NCBI RefSeq assembly: GCF_000473145.1
Contig: NZ_KI421500.1
Coordinates: forward strand, 225 to 64,224
Source of the DNA: Leisingera daeponensis DSM 23529
GTDB taxonomy: Bacteria > Pseudomonadota > Alphaproteobacteria > Rhodobacterales > Rhodobacteraceae
Length of the DNA stretch: 64,000 nucleotides
Direction: 5' to 3'
Positions 51,234 through 61,772 of this stretch are shown piece after piece; the first letter of the stretch is position 1; each line of letters starts with the position of its first letter. The position numbers were made by a program, and so were the translations under genes. The notes under the pieces are model-generated. The model had not been told where the DNA came from and did no database searches. It saw only the letters and a program-made list of their open reading frames with translations.

Positions 51234-52070
51234 TCAGCGCCCGCGGGTCCAGCGGGAGTGCGAGGCGTAAAGCGGGGATTTGACCGCCAGGGCCACCGAG
51301 CCGTAGACCAGAAATCCGGCCGGATCCGCCGCCAGCAGCTTCAGAACCGCACCACCGCCTGCGGGCGGCTTGTCGTCATTTCGCAGCAGCTGCGGATACC
51401 GGGCGGCCACTTCCGCCACCCCGGCGTTCTGACGCCGCCGCACCCGCACCAGGTTGCGGAACCCCTCGACCATCGGCCAGCTGTAGCCTGCCGCCACCTG
51501 CACCCGCTCCGCCGGGGCAAAGTGCAGCCGGGCAAAGGTGTCATCGGCGATGATATCCGGCCAGTCCCCCCAGCGCTCCCGCCCTGAGCGGTTCATGGCA
51601 AAGACGCCGAACCCCGGCACCCCGCGGGTGAAGAACGGCAGCCGTGTCCACAGCCGCGCATAGGCCCGGGTCACCGCGCTGCGGGCAGGGGCCACCTGCG
51701 GGCGGCCGCTGGCATAACGCGGCGCGCCGTCCGCCAGGGCCTCAGCCAGCTGCGCAATCAGCGCGGGCGAAACCGTCACGTCGGCATCCAGATAAATCAG
51801 GATATCCCCGCGCGCTGCGGCGTCGCCGGCGGTCAGCGCGCGCAGCTTGCCTCCCTCTGGCAGCTCCAGCACCTCAAGCGTCCAACCAGGCGCCGGCTTA
51901 CACGACCGGGCCAGCGCTGCGGTTTCGTCAGTGCAGCCATTGGCCAGCACCAGCACCTCGCCCGTCATGCCGCGCGGCAGCGGGTCAGAGGCGAACACCG
52001 CCTCCAGGCACGCCCCGATATAGCCCGCCTCGTTATGGGCCGGGATCAGCACCGACACCCGCGGCCTCAT
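51234..52070 (-). CDS. GT2-family glycosyltransferase
   Basis: 278 aa from the ATG at 52070, which overlaps the preceding stop (ATGA). The GT-A start is VSVLIPAHNEAGYIGACL. The metal-binding DxD is in DILIYLDADVTVS, and the acceptor-side acid region is ADDTFARLHF. A C-terminal hydrophobic stretch (DPAGFLVYGSVALAV) may associate with the membrane. Last gene of the seven-gene PKS-NRPS operon, ending against the structured repeat. Confidence 0.85.
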   Translation of the reverse strand: MRPRVSVLIPAHNEAGYIGACLEAVFASDPLPRGMTGEVLVLANGCTDETAALARSCKPAPGWTLEVLELPEGGKLRALTAGDAAARGDILIYLDADVTVSPALIAQLAEALADGAPRYASGRPQVAPARSAVTRAYARLWTRLPFFTRGVPGFGVFAMNRSGRERWGDWPDIIADDTFARLHFAPAERVQVAAGYSWPMVEGFRNLVRVRRRQNAGVAEVAARYPQLLRNDDKPPAGGGAVLKLLAADPAGFLVYGSVALAVKSPLYASHSRWTRGR

Positions 52071-54571
52071 TTCACCGCCTCCAGCGCGTCCCAGCGCGGG
52101 TTGGCGTCGCCCAGGGTGCGCAGTGCGCCCCAGCTGCCCCATTTTCCGGTCGCTCCCACGTCGGCATAAGCTGTAAACAGAGCGCCCCCAAGCGCGCGCC
52201 AGCCCGCCAGCAGCTCGCGGTAGAGCGCCCCCATTTCGGGCGTGTAGTTGAAATGAGTGAAAAAGCCGGTCAGTGCGTCATCCTCCACCATCGGGCCGAT
52301 CCCGGTCACATGGCTGCCGCCCTCATACATGATCATCTCCAGCCCGTGCTTTTGCGCGACGCCTGCATGATAGGGCAGCACCCGGCCCAGAAGATCCGCC
52401 AGCGTGTCGGTACTGTCGCCCGAGATCAGCCCGTCGCGCAGCTCGGCCCCGGCCTGGGCAGAGGCCGCATCATACTGGTGCCGAACGGTAAATTCCGCCG
52501 CCGCGGCCCCGGTCAGCCCGCGCTCTGCCGCATCCGCACGGGCCTGATCCCGGCTGGCGGCAATCCAGGCGCGGACCTGGCCGGCGCGGTCTTCCAGCCC
52601 CAGTATGCCGCCGAAATAGCCGGTCACCGCGTAAGCGTCGAAATAGGCCGCAGGCGCCAGCCGGTCCGCCCGTTCCGCCTTCCACAGCGGTGCGGTCAGC
52701 ACCTGCTCCTCGAGCCCCAGCCAGCCGGTCTGCGAGGAGATCACCCGCACCAGCCGTTCGCTGCCGGCTCCGAAAACCTCCGTCCAGATCTGCGCCACCT
52801 CCGCCGCGCGGCCGCCATAGAACTGCATCCAGAGGCCGTCACCGCCCCAGCGCGCCTGTGCCTGTGCGTCGGCCCAGGCGGCCTGCTGGAACTGCCAGTT
52901 CCAGACCTCATTGGAATACTCGGCATAGGCGCGCAGATCCGTTTTCAACTCTTGCTCCGTCAGGCGGGCGAACTGGCGGACATAGCTGTCATCCGCCATA
53001 TGCGGCATGGTGAACCAGGCATCGGCCCCCAGTCTATTGGCCAGCGCCAGCATCACCTCGGCCGGAACCCCCTTCAGCGCCCAGGTGTAGTCCTGCGGCA
53101 GCGGGCGGTCCTCCCAGCCGGTCTGGGCCGAGTCATTGGTGGCCATCCAGTCCATGAACCGCAGCGCGGCAAACCCCTCCAGCCGCTCCAGCCACAGGGG
53201 GTTGAACAGCGCGCCGCCGTCAAAGGCTTCCAGATGCTCTTCCTTCACCACGGTGATATTGCGCACATAGCCACCATCCCGGCCCATCCGCTGAATGCGG
53301 ATTTCCACCGGACCGGGGCCGGGGGTGTAATCGAACCGGACTTCGCCCTGGCCATAGCGGACGTTTTCCGCGCGGCCCGAAACTTCGACAATGCCCTTGC
53401 CCTCGAACCGCAGCACATAGCGGCCCTTCAGGGATACTGCCTCCTGCGGCAGGTCGGTCAGGATCACCGTCCCGATGGAGCCCAGTTCGGGCGGGATCGC
53501 GGTGGGCCAGCCATCCGGATCGAGATAGCCCGCCGCCTGCAAGTCGCCGTGATCCGAACCGCCCCACTGGCCGGGCAGGTGGCCGATCCAGGGCCGCGCG
53601 GTTTTGAAGTGGTCCAGAAACGGGGCCTGGGTGCTCCAGTCAGCAATGCCTGCCAGATTGATGGCGACGGGCTGGCGCGCGGGCGGCTCCGCCAGTCCGG
53701 GCCCCGCTGCCGCCGGGGATGCGTTCAGCATGGGGAGCACCGGATCTTGCGGCAGCGCCGCCGGCGCCGCGGGCAGGGCTGCGGTGCGCAGGCTGCCCCC
53801 TTGCGCCGCGGCCCAGGCAATGTCCTGCAGCCGCGCCGCCAGTTCTGGCGCCGGCGCAGGATAGGGCTTGCCCCAGCGGTCCTTGAGCCGGTGCGGCAGG
53901 CCCGAGGGGTTTTCCCCGGTCAGCACCGCGTATTGCAGCAGCGCCAGGAAGTAAAAGCCGGTGGCGTTGGGGTGGATGTCATCGGCAAAGACATCACGGA
54001 TACTGGCAAGCCCGGGCATCGTGCCCGCCCGAATGGCATCGTCCAGCCGCGCCATCGCCTGGCCTGCGGGCAGCAGCTTCACATCGCCGCCGGTTGCGGC
54101 ATTGACGCCGTCCACCACCGCCTGCCAGCGCGGCAGATCCTGTTTCAGCCGCTGCCGCCAGGGCGCATCCGCACCGTCGTCAAAGGGCACCGCAGTGCCG
54201 GTGCCGCTGTTCAGGCTGTGCCAGGTTTCCTGCAGGTAGAACTGCACCTCCGGGCTGGCGGCGCGGGCCAGTTCATAAAACTGCGTCACCGCCTGTTCCG
54301 TGCCGCTCCATTTCAGGTGATTGGCCAGCGGAATGGCCTCCGTCACGATCACCGCGTCCGCCGGGCGGCGCAGCCTTTCACGTGAATCAACACCCTCCGC
54401 GGTGGCACTGTGCTGCCAGTTGTAGCTGAGCGGCGCACCGTTGATGATCTGCGCCTCCACCGTGGCCTCGGCACGGGTATCCAGCAACTGGTCCAGCATC
54501 TGCGGATTGTCCGGCCCGAACAGCGAATGCCCGATCATCACAACCGAGGTGATCAGCGCCTCCAGGCTCAT
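52067..54571 (-). CDS. SGNH-like domain fused to a clan-A-type glycoside hydrolase domain
   Basis: 834 aa from the ATG at 54571 (ATGA overlap with the previous gene). Residues 1-240 mirror the neighbouring SGNH protein: VVMIGHSLFGPDN (nucleophile Ser position), ADAVIVTEAIPLANH and DDIHPNATGFYFLALLQYAVL (DxxH). After a proline/alanine linker comes a beta-rich region (about 300-430). A TIM-barrel-like domain follows with EYSNEVWNW (NE acid/base) and MIMYEGGSHV (nucleophile Glu). No clear signal peptide is visible. It probably trims or deacylates a polysaccharide; the substrate is unknown. Confidence 0.7.
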   Translation of the reverse strand: MSLEALITSVVMIGHSLFGPDNPQMLDQLLDTRAEATVEAQIINGAPLSYNWQHSATAEGVDSRERLRRPADAVIVTEAIPLANHLKWSGTEQAVTQFYELARAASPEVQFYLQETWHSLNSGTGTAVPFDDGADAPWRQRLKQDLPRWQAVVDGVNAATGGDVKLLPAGQAMARLDDAIRAGTMPGLASIRDVFADDIHPNATGFYFLALLQYAVLTGENPSGLPHRLKDRWGKPYPAPAPELAARLQDIAWAAAQGGSLRTAALPAAPAALPQDPVLPMLNASPAAAGPGLAEPPARQPVAINLAGIADWSTQAPFLDHFKTARPWIGHLPGQWGGSDHGDLQAAGYLDPDGWPTAIPPELGSIGTVILTDLPQEAVSLKGRYVLRFEGKGIVEVSGRAENVRYGQGEVRFDYTPGPGPVEIRIQRMGRDGGYVRNITVVKEEHLEAFDGGALFNPLWLERLEGFAALRFMDWMATNDSAQTGWEDRPLPQDYTWALKGVPAEVMLALANRLGADAWFTMPHMADDSYVRQFARLTEQELKTDLRAYAEYSNEVWNWQFQQAAWADAQAQARWGGDGLWMQFYGGRAAEVAQIWTEVFGAGSERLVRVISSQTGWLGLEEQVLTAPLWKAERADRLAPAAYFDAYAVTGYFGGILGLEDRAGQVRAWIAASRDQARADAAERGLTGAAAAEFTVRHQYDAASAQAGAELRDGLISGDSTDTLADLLGRVLPYHAGVAQKHGLEMIMYEGGSHVTGIGPMVEDDALTGFFTHFNYTPEMGALYRELLAGWRALGGALFTAYADVGATGKWGSWGALRTLGDANPRWDALEAVK

Positions 54572-55506
54572 GCCGGCCCCTCTGCCGCCGCCAGACCGGT
54601 GCGGGGCAGGGCGCGCACGGTCTCCCAAACGATTGCCTGCACTTTGGCCGCCGCCTCGGGGCTGAATGCTTCTGCCGGAGTGCCATCGGCACGGCTCAGC
54701 TCATGCGGCAGCCCCGCGGGAGAGCGCTGGTACAGCACCGCATAATGGGTCAGAGCAATCACATAGGCCCCCAGATCGTTGATATGGATCGGGTCCAGTC
54801 CGCCGTCAGGCGTGCGCGCAAACAGCGATTCACGTGAAGCCAGTCCGGGGATCTCCCCGGCCTCCGCCGCCCGCGCCACTGCCGCCAGCACCTGCCCGCC
54901 GGGGATCAGATACACCGGATGGCCCGGATTGCGGCGGCTGTCCGGCGCCAGAAGCTTGCCGGTCCACAGCGTTTCCAGATCACTTCCGATCCGCTCCAGC
55001 CAGCCCTCGGGGTCATCCAGCCGGTGCCAGGTCTCATAAAGGTAAAGCCGGGTCTGTGCTGACGCCTGCCGTGCCAGATCCGCCCATTTTCCCAGATACT
55101 TGGCCGCCTCGAAATACTTGACCGCATCGCGCAGCTCGACCATCTCCGTCAGCACCACGGCGCCGTATTCGCCCGACCCGACGGCCTCCTTCGCATCGCG
55201 GTAGGCAGGCGCGCGGTTGGCGGTTTCGAAATCGAGGATGTTTTCCTCCGGCTCCCAATGCGCCCGCAGCGGCGTGCCCGACCCCAACTGGCTGTTATAC
55301 TCATGCCCCTGTGGCGCCAGTTGTGCCAGCATATGCGGCATGTCCGGCCCGACCAGCGAATGACCCAGGTGAAACACCTTCAGCGGCGCCTCCGGCGGGG
55401 TCAGCGGCGGCGGCACCGGCACGCTGCGGCTGCGGGTTGCAAACACCATCAGCCCCAGCGTTGCGGCTGCGGCTCCCAAGGCCAGAAACCCGCGCCGGCC
55501 CATCAT
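54568..55506 (-). CDS. Exported SGNH-hydrolase-like protein
   Basis: 312 aa. A twin-arginine-like or anchored signal (GRRGFLALGAAAATLGLMVF) is followed by KVFHLGHSLVGPDMPHML, GAVVLTEMVELRDAV and a late DPIHINDLGAYVIALTHYAVL. The Ser in GHS and the Asp/His in DPIH sit where SGNH/GDSL esterases have catalytic residues. It is clearly paralogous to the N-terminal domain of the next gene, and the pair probably acts on the same glycan. Both junctions are 4-nt overlaps. Confidence 0.7.
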   Translation of the reverse strand: MMGRRGFLALGAAAATLGLMVFATRSRSVPVPPPLTPPEAPLKVFHLGHSLVGPDMPHMLAQLAPQGHEYNSQLGSGTPLRAHWEPEENILDFETANRAPAYRDAKEAVGSGEYGAVVLTEMVELRDAVKYFEAAKYLGKWADLARQASAQTRLYLYETWHRLDDPEGWLERIGSDLETLWTGKLLAPDSRRNPGHPVYLIPGGQVLAAVARAAEAGEIPGLASRESLFARTPDGGLDPIHINDLGAYVIALTHYAVLYQRSPAGLPHELSRADGTPAEAFSPEAAAKVQAIVWETVRALPRTGLAAAEGPA

Positions 55507-56192
55507 CGGCGCCCCCGGATTTCCGCCGTGGTCATGATCAGCCCGGCCCCGATCGCAAACCGCCCGCCGACAGACTCGCCGCGGGCAAACGGCGGCCGCT
55601 CGGCAGTGAAAAACGCTTGATAAGCCCCCGCCGCCAGATCGAATTCCAGCTCCATCCCGTCAAAGCCGTAAAACGCCCGGCTGAGCGTGTACTGGCATTT
55701 ATAGGCCGCTTCCTTGGCGGAAAAGATCACCTTGGCCATCTGTCCCGGATTGTCCTGGCCCCTTAGCCAGGCCTGCTCCCGCTCCGAGCAGATCGCGGGC
55801 AGCAGGTCGTCCTTCAGCGGCGTGTCTTCCTCCACGTCGATGCCCAAGGCCTGCACCTCGCCCTCGCGCGCCAGCACCGCCATGGCGCAGCTCTTGGTGT
55901 GGGTGATCGAGCCGACCACCCCCGCAGGCCAGACCGGCGCCCGGTCGCTGCCGACCTGCACCGGGGCAGGGGGGATCTGCAGCTGCCGCATCGCCTGATG
56001 CACCGCGGACCGCCCGGCGGCAAACTCGTTGCGCCGCTTCTCCACCGCGTTGGGCGACAGGCCGGCGGCCTCATCAGCCAGCGGCGGCGGCGGCGTGCCC
56101 AGCGGATCCGCCCCGGCCAGCGCCACATCGGCGGCAAAAAGCGGCCGGACCAGGGCCAGCCGCTCTGCCAGTTTGCTGTTGGTCTCTGTCAT
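55503..56192 (-). CDS. 4'-phosphopantetheinyl transferase (EntD/Sfp type)
   Basis: 229 aa. Family motifs: [47 protein letters not shown] (metal-binding Asp and Glu) and [11 protein letters not shown] (metal/CoA site). It activates carrier domains of the adjacent NRPS and PKS by attaching phosphopantetheine. Its start overlaps the NRPS stop and its stop overlaps the SGNH start, so it is dedicated to this operon. Confidence 0.95.
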   Translation of the reverse strand: MTETNSKLAERLALVRPLFAADVALAGADPLGTPPPPLADEAAGLSPNAVEKRRNEFAAGRSAVHQAMRQLQIPPAPVQVGSDRAPVWPAGVVGSITHTKSCAMAVLAREGEVQALGIDVEEDTPLKDDLLPAICSEREQAWLRGQDNPGQMAKVIFSAKEAAYKCQYTLSRAFYGFDGMELEFDLAAGAYQAFFTAERPPFARGESVGGRFAIGAGLIMTTAEIRGRR

Positions 56193-59100
56193 CCAGCCTT
56201 TGCCCTGCGGTTTGCCCGCATGGCCCGCCGTTTAGACATGGTGTCGGCGCGGTCCGGCCCTGCGGCTGCTTCAGGCTGTTTTTCCGTATTTGCCGGGGTG
56301 CCTGCAAGCCCTTCGATATGCGCCGCAAGCCCCGCAAGTGTCGGAAAGCGGAAGATGTCGGTGATCGACAGCGCCGCCGTGCCCAGTTCCGTGCGCAGCT
56401 CCCGGTGCGCCTGCACCGCCAGCAGGGAATGGCCGCCGAGCGCAAAGAAATTGTCCTGCGCCCCGATGCCGCTGACGCCCAGGATACGGCTCCAGACGGT
56501 GGCGATCCTGGCCTGCGCACCGGCGTCCAGCGGCACCGCCGGGGCGGCCTCAACCCGCGCAGGCTGCGGGTCCGGCAGCGCCTTGCGGTCGATTTTCTTG
56601 TTGGGCGTCAGTGGGAAAGCCTCCAGCGTGACGATATGCGCCGGCACCATGACCTCCGCCAGCCGGGCCGCCAGCGCCTGTTTCAGCGCCTCCCCGGACA
56701 CCGGCGCAGAGGTTGTGACATAGCCGGCGAGCTGTTCCGCTCCGGCCTCTCCGCGCGGCACCACCACGGCGCCGGTCACACCCGGCTGCGCCGCCAGTGC
56801 TGCCTCGATCTCGCCCAGCTCGATCCGCTGGCCGCGGATCTTCACCTGATGATCGGTGCGGCCCAGGAACATCAGATTGCCTTTTGCCGTCCAGCGCACC
56901 AAATCGCCGGTGCGGTACAGGCGGCCAGCAGCGAACGGTGTGTTAACGAACCGTTCAGCGGTCAGCTCCTGCCGCTGCCAGTAGCCCGCCGTGACACCCG
57001 CGCCGCCGATATACAACTCCCCGGGAGTCCCCGCGGGGACAGGCGCTCGATTTTCGTCCAGCACATAAACCTGCGTGTTGGCAACCGGCGTGCCGATCCC
57101 CGCTGTCCCTGCGGGGACAGTGGAAATTTTCTCGACTGTGGACCAGATCGTGGTCTCGGTCGGGCCGTACATGTTGCGGATCTCTGCCCGGGTCGCGTCC
57201 CTCAGTGCCTGCACCAGATCGCCGGGCAGCGCCTCGCCGCCGACCAGCAGATGCTGCAGCTGGCCCAGGCAGGCGCTGGCGTCCGCGTCCGCAGCTATCA
57301 TCCGCGCCATCGACGGCGTGCATTGCATATGGCTGACCCCATGCCGCACGATCTGCGCCGCCAGCGAGAAGTCATCCGCCGCCAGCTCCTGCGGCGCGTT
57401 CGACAGGCGCAGCACCTCGGCCAGCGGTTTCAGCCCTTCCAGAACCACATCAGGCGCAATGCCGTAGTCGATCAGGCAGGCGACCTCATCCACACCGATG
57501 CGCTTCAGCTGCTCGACCCGCTGGCAGGCGTCCTGGATGGTGCCAAACAACCCGGAGTCCTCGAAATAGCGCTCGAAAGCAAAGTCGAGGATCGCCTCCA
57601 GCTCCTCCTCCGACAGCATCCCCAGGTCCATCTCGAAGGGGTTGTTGACGCCCTCCGGTTTCTTGAAGGCGGGGAAGGCCCAGGCGTATTGCTTGATCAG
57701 CCCGGCGGCGGAGCGCAGGTAGTCCTTCATCGGCTCGCGCGCGACCCGGCGGGCCTCCTCGCGGGTCTCCGCCAGATAGCTGTGCAGCATCAGCGTGACC
57801 TTGAAATCCGCGGGGTCATGGCCCGCCTCACGCAGGGCGTCATGGTAGATGCGGATCTTGCCCGCCACCTCCTCGATGCTTTGCCCCAAAAGGTGGGTCA
57901 GCACATTGGCCCCGATCGCACCGGCCTCGCGCCAGGTTTCCGGGTTGCCCGCGGTCGTGACCCAAACCGGCAGCTCCTTGGACACCGGGCGGGGCTGGGT
58001 GATGACGCTGTGCTCGCCGCCGTCCTTGCGCGGGAAGGCGACTTCCTCGCCGCGCCACAGCTTGCGCACGGTTTCGATGGCGTCAAACATCGCGGCCTTG
58101 TTGGCGGGCGGCGTGTTTTCGGGGCGCAGGATGAAATCATCCGGCTGCCAGCCGGAGGCAAAGCCGATGCCCGCACGCCCCGCGGTCAGGTTGTCGATCA
58201 CCGCCCATTCCTCGGCAATCCGCGCCGGATGGTGCAAGGGCGCCACGCAAGAGCCGGAGCGCACGCCGATGTTCTGCGTCACCGCGGCGACAGCGGCTCC
58301 GGTGACCGACGGGTTCGGATAGGGGCCGCCAAAGGCGTGAAAGTGCCGCTCCGGCGTCCAGACCGCGTTGAAACCGTGCCGGTCGGCAAACTTGGCACCT
58401 TCCAGCAGCAGATGGTATTTCTGCGGTCCCGGCCCGTCGTCATTGCCCCAGTAGAACAGGTTGAAATCCATCTTCTGGCTGCTAAGCGCCACAGGGCCCT
58501 TGGACAGCTCCAGCCGGCTCTCGTCGCTGGACAGAACCAGCTTTAAGCCGCGCGAGAGGGTCCAGAACAGCTCCAGCACCGAGATGTCGAAGCTGAGGCT
58601 GGTGACGGCCAGCCAGCCATCGCCCTCCTGATGCGGGATGCGGGCGTCCATGCCGGTGAAGAAGTTCGACACATTGGCATGGGTAACCATCACCCCCTTG
58701 GGCAGGCCGGTAGAGCCGGAGGTGTAGATGAGATAGGCCAGATCGCTGCCGGTGGCGCCGCCGGAGATGTTTTCCCCGGCTGTCCCCGCGGGGACGGCTT
58801 CGATGTCCAGCACCTCAGCGTCCGAGGCCGGCAGGCTGCCCGCCAGCGCGCTTTGCGTCACGATGACCTGCGCCTGGCTGTCTGCGATGTAATGCGCGAC
58901 GCGGTCAGCGGGGTAGGCAGGATCCAGCGGCACATAGGCGCCGCCGGCCTTCATCACCCCAAGCGCGGCAAACACAAGTTCCGGTGCGCGGCGGACGTAA
59001 ATGCCGACATGGCTGCCCGGTTTCACGTTCATTTCACGCAGGCGGGCGGCCACCGCATTGGCGCGGGCGTTGACTTCGCCGTAGGTGAAGCTCTGGTCTT

Positions 59101-60754
59101 CGAACACCAGCGCGGTTGCCTCCGGGGTCTTGGCTGCCTGCGCCTCAAACGCCGCGTGGATGGTCTGACCGGCGGGGTAGTCCGCGGCGGTCTGGTTCCA
59201 GTCCTCCAGCAGCAGCTTGCGCTCGGCTTGCGGCAGGATGGGCAGCTCTGCAACCGGGCGGTTTGCGTCCTGTGCAATGGCGGCCAGCACCAGTTCCAGC
59301 CGGGCGGCGAGCAGTCCCGCGGATTTGGCATCCAGCCGGCTGCTGTCGGTGTGCAGCACCATCTTGCCGCCGCAGAAGGTGACGGTGGCGATGCAGCCGC
59401 CGACCGGCAGGTCCCGATCCAACGACAGGCCGATTGCGGGCTGCGCCTGGGCCGGAATTGCCGGGTCGCGGGCCACCAGATCCTCAGGGTACCCGCCGTA
59501 TTTCCGGGCCTTTTCAATTTCTTCTGCTGCGCGGCCGGTAAGATCCTGCAGCATCTGGCCGCGCTGCGCCTGTACCGGCACCCAAGGGGAGATCAGGCCG
59601 GGCAGGGCGTCCGTGCTGCCAGCGGCGAGTGCCACATCGGCGGCGTTTTCCCCGCTGCTGAGCAGCGCCCAGGCCAGCACCCCAGCAGCCGCCTGGCCCT
59701 CACTGAGGGCAGCCGGCAAGGCGATCTCAGAGCGGCCGAACCCGTCCCCTCCGGCATCCGAGGCCAGCGGCACCTGCACCGGCTGCATCGCGGCAAGCCG
59801 CCCGCGCCAATGGCTTTCGCCGCCCTGCGCCGCAGCGAGGCGGATGGTGAGCGCCTCCGCCTCCGCCGCGGTCAGGGCGGGCAGCATTTCCCCCGCCTGG
59901 GCCAGTTTGGTGATGTCCAGCGGCTGACCCGCAGGCGTGGTCAGGCGGGAGAGGGTCAGGGCGCCGTCGCCGGTTGCGATTGTCACGCTGGTATTACGGG
60001 CTTCGAGAACCGTTCCCGGCGCGCCGCTGCCGTCCGCGGTCTCTGCACCGCCGGCCAGCACGATGGCCCCGCCGATCCGCAGTTTGGCGGCGCACATCGG
60101 GTTCCAGTAGCCGCCGGTATCGAGCGCGCGCACCAGCCGGGCCAGTTCCGCCGCAGGGCGGGTGAAGTCGAGCATCCCGCCTGCTGCCGGGCGGTCGGAT
60201 TTTTTGAACAGGCGGCGCTGGCTCAGGTCTTGCTTCTGGCGCTTCAGTTCACCGGTTTCCAGCTGCGTGACGACCTCGCCGAAGCTGTCCATCGCCGCGG
60301 CATAGCACTTGGAGTTGAGGCTGAAGGCGGTCTCGTCCGCCGCCACGTCGAACAGGCGCTGAGCCAGGATATCGCCCTCATCGACGCCGCCCTCGATCAG
60401 ATGCCAGGTGATGCCGTGCTGCGGCTCGCCGTTGATCAGCGCCCAGTTCGGGGTGTTGAGGCCCGCGTAATGGGGAAGGGGGCCGTCGTGGAAGTTGACC
60501 GCGCCCTTGGCGGCCAGGGCCAAGACCGCATCGGGGATCACGGTGAGGTTGGCAACTGACAGCAGCCAGTCAAAACCGCCGGTCAGGTCCGCGGGTTTTT
60601 CCAGCAGCGTCAATCCCTTGTCCGCGGCCCAGTCGCGGATGCCGGCGTCTTGAGAGACCACCGCCCGGATCTGGTGGCCGCGGGCCAGCAGCGCATCGGC
60701 GCAGCCGATCAGGAGGGATTCATTGCCGATCAGGGCACAGGTGAATGCGGTCAT
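56189..60754 (-). CDS. NRPS: formyltransferase - vestigial C - A (with embedded luciferase-like monooxygenase) - PCP
   Basis: 1521 aa from the ATG at 60754 (AAGGAG upstream). Residues about 1-165 form a methionyl-tRNA-formyltransferase-like domain ([19 protein letters not shown] at 83-104), with a C-terminal part to about 295. Residues 330-500 resemble the rear of a condensation domain but lack HHxxxDG. The adenylation domain starts near 530 ([14 protein letters not shown], 674-687). It is interrupted at about 760-1110 by an FMN-dependent luciferase-like monooxygenase of the MupA/Atu3671 type ([24 protein letters not shown] loop), then resumes (NMYGPTETT about 1194, YRTGDLV about 1280, NKKIDRKAL about 1385). 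A carrier domain ends it (Ser in GGHSLL, 1444). It probably loads, oxidises and possibly formylates one amino acid. The single-module product is unknown. Confidence 0.88.
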   Translation of the reverse strand: MTAFTCALIGNESLLIGCADALLARGHQIRAVVSQDAGIRDWAADKGLTLLEKPADLTGGFDWLLSVANLTVIPDAVLALAAKGAVNFHDGPLPHYAGLNTPNWALINGEPQHGITWHLIEGGVDEGDILAQRLFDVAADETAFSLNSKCYAAAMDSFGEVVTQLETGELKRQKQDLSQRRLFKKSDRPAAGGMLDFTRPAAELARLVRALDTGGYWNPMCAAKLRIGGAIVLAGGAETADGSGAPGTVLEARNTSVTIATGDGALTLSRLTTPAGQPLDITKLAQAGEMLPALTAAEAEALTIRLAAAQGGESHWRGRLAAMQPVQVPLASDAGGDGFGRSEIALPAALSEGQAAAGVLAWALLSSGENAADVALAAGSTDALPGLISPWVPVQAQRGQMLQDLTGRAAEEIEKARKYGGYPEDLVARDPAIPAQAQPAIGLSLDRDLPVGGCIATVTFCGGKMVLHTDSSRLDAKSAGLLAARLELVLAAIAQDANRPVAELPILPQAERKLLLEDWNQTAADYPAGQTIHAAFEAQAAKTPEATALVFEDQSFTYGEVNARANAVAARLREMNVKPGSHVGIYVRRAPELVFAALGVMKAGGAYVPLDPAYPADRVAHYIADSQAQVIVTQSALAGSLPASDAEVLDIEAVPAGTAGENISGGATGSDLAYLIYTSGSTGLPKGVMVTHANVSNFFTGMDARIPHQEGDGWLAVTSLSFDISVLELFWTLSRGLKLVLSSDESRLELSKGPVALSSQKMDFNLFYWGNDDGPGPQKYHLLLEGAKFADRHGFNAVWTPERHFHAFGGPYPNPSVTGAAVAAVTQNIGVRSGSCVAPLHHPARIAEEWAVIDNLTAGRAGIGFASGWQPDDFILRPENTPPANKAAMFDAIETVRKLWRGEEVAFPRKDGGEHSVITQPRPVSKELPVWVTTAGNPETWREAGAIGANVLTHLLGQSIEEVAGKIRIYHDALREAGHDPADFKVTLMLHSYLAETREEARRVAREPMKDYLRSAAGLIKQYAWAFPAFKKPEGVNNPFEMDLGMLSEEELEAILDFAFERYFEDSGLFGTIQDACQRVEQLKRIGVDEVACLIDYGIAPDVVLEGLKPLAEVLRLSNAPQELAADDFSLAAQIVRHGVSHMQCTPSMARMIAADADASACLGQLQHLLVGGEALPGDLVQALRDATRAEIRNMYGPTETTIWSTVEKISTVPAGTAGIGTPVANTQVYVLDENRAPVPAGTPGELYIGGAGVTAGYWQRQELTAERFVNTPFAAGRLYRTGDLVRWTAKGNLMFLGRTDHQVKIRGQRIELGEIEAALAAQPGVTGAVVVPRGEAGAEQLAGYVTTSAPVSGEALKQALAARLAEVMVPAHIVTLEAFPLTPNKKIDRKALPDPQPARVEAAPAVPLDAGAQARIATVWSRILGVSGIGAQDNFFALGGHSLLAVQAHRELRTELGTAALSITDIFRFPTLAGLAAHIEGLAGTPANTEKQPEAAAGPDRADTMSKRRAMRANRRAKAG

Positions 60755-61767
60755 TTCTGCTCCTTTGCAAGCGGAGAAGGGAGGCGCGTTTCCGTTGAAG
60801 TTCTGCGGCGCGGCGCAAACAGCGCGCGCAGGCTGTGCAGGCACAGATCGCGCAGGAAATGCGGCGGATCGGCTTGCGGTTTGTTCTGGATCAGGCGGCG
60901 CAGGCCATAAATCAGGCTGCCGCCAATGCGGGCCAGCGTGGCGGCAGCGGCATAGGCACGGCCGTGGTTTTTGGTGAAGTAGTGCAGGCGCGAGTCGAAC
61001 CAGTACTGCGGCGTGCGCTGCCAGCCCCTCATCCCGGTGGAGGCAGAGCCGATGTGCGCCACCTCGCTGGCCGGCACGTAATGGGTGCGCCAGCCCGCGC
61101 GGGCGGCGCGGCGGCACAGGTCGGTTTCCTCGAAGTAGAGGAAAAAGGTCTCGTCAAAGCCGCCCGCGGCCTCGATCACCTCGCGGCGGATCATCAGGCT
61201 GGCGCCGGCGGTCCAGTCCACCTGCACTTCGCCCTGCGGCATATCCATCGCCACCACCCAGGGCTTCAGCAGGCGGGTGAAGATGCCGGTGCGCACGCTG
61301 GCCTCGAACTCCCCCGCGATTGAGGGGAAGCGGAAGGCGGTGCGGTGCGGTTCCCCGTCGGTGCCGCGCACGTAGGAGCCGGCCAGGCCTGCGCCGGGAT
61401 GCTCCAGCAGGAAGTCGCGCAGGGTGCGGATGGTGCCGCCCTGCACGAAGGCGTCGGAGTTCAGCAGGTAATAGAACTCCGGCGCGCGGCCGTCCGCGAG
61501 GCCCGCCTGGATGCCGATGTTCATGCCCGCGCCAAAGCCGCCGTTGACCGGCGAGGCCAGCAGCCGCAGCCGCCCGCTGTCCAGCCAGCCGCGGGCCTCT
61601 GCCCCGGCGCGGATCTGCTCAAAGGAGCCGTCGCCGGAGCCGTTGTCGATGATCAGCAGCTCGCCCGGCAGGTCCTCCATCTCGCGCAGCGCCGCTTCGG
61701 CGGCCTGCAGGGTCATCTCCGGCGTGCGGAAGTTCAGGAGGATGGTGAGGATACGCTGCTGGCTCAT
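60751..61767 (-). CDS. GT2-family (rhamnosyltransferase-like) glycosyltransferase
   Basis: 338 aa from the ATG at 61767, with GGAGTG 6 bp upstream; a GTG at 61776 would overlap the PKS stop. Features: [42 protein letters not shown] (DxD-like) and [20 protein letters not shown], the ED-type acceptor motif of rhamnosyltransferases. A C-terminal amphipathic region may touch the membrane. Its place between PKS and NRPS genes suggests that it glycosylates the assembly-line product or builds a glycan carrying it. Confidence 0.85.
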   Translation of the reverse strand: MSQQRILTILLNFRTPEMTLQAAEAALREMEDLPGELLIIDNGSGDGSFEQIRAGAEARGWLDSGRLRLLASPVNGGFGAGMNIGIQAGLADGRAPEFYYLLNSDAFVQGGTIRTLRDFLLEHPGAGLAGSYVRGTDGEPHRTAFRFPSIAGEFEASVRTGIFTRLLKPWVVAMDMPQGEVQVDWTAGASLMIRREVIEAAGGFDETFFLYFEETDLCRRAARAGWRTHYVPASEVAHIGSASTGMRGWQRTPQYWFDSRLHYFTKNHGRAYAAAATLARIGGSLIYGLRRLIQNKPQADPPHFLRDLCLHSLRALFAPRRRTSTETRLPSPLAKEQK

Positions 61768-61772
61768 CAGGG

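Noticed and set aside
51644..54385. A 913-aa plus-strand open frame
   Set aside because: It is antisense to the GT2 and SGNH-hydrolase genes and of low-complexity Arg/Pro/Gln composition; the minus-strand genes have motifs and ATGA junctions.
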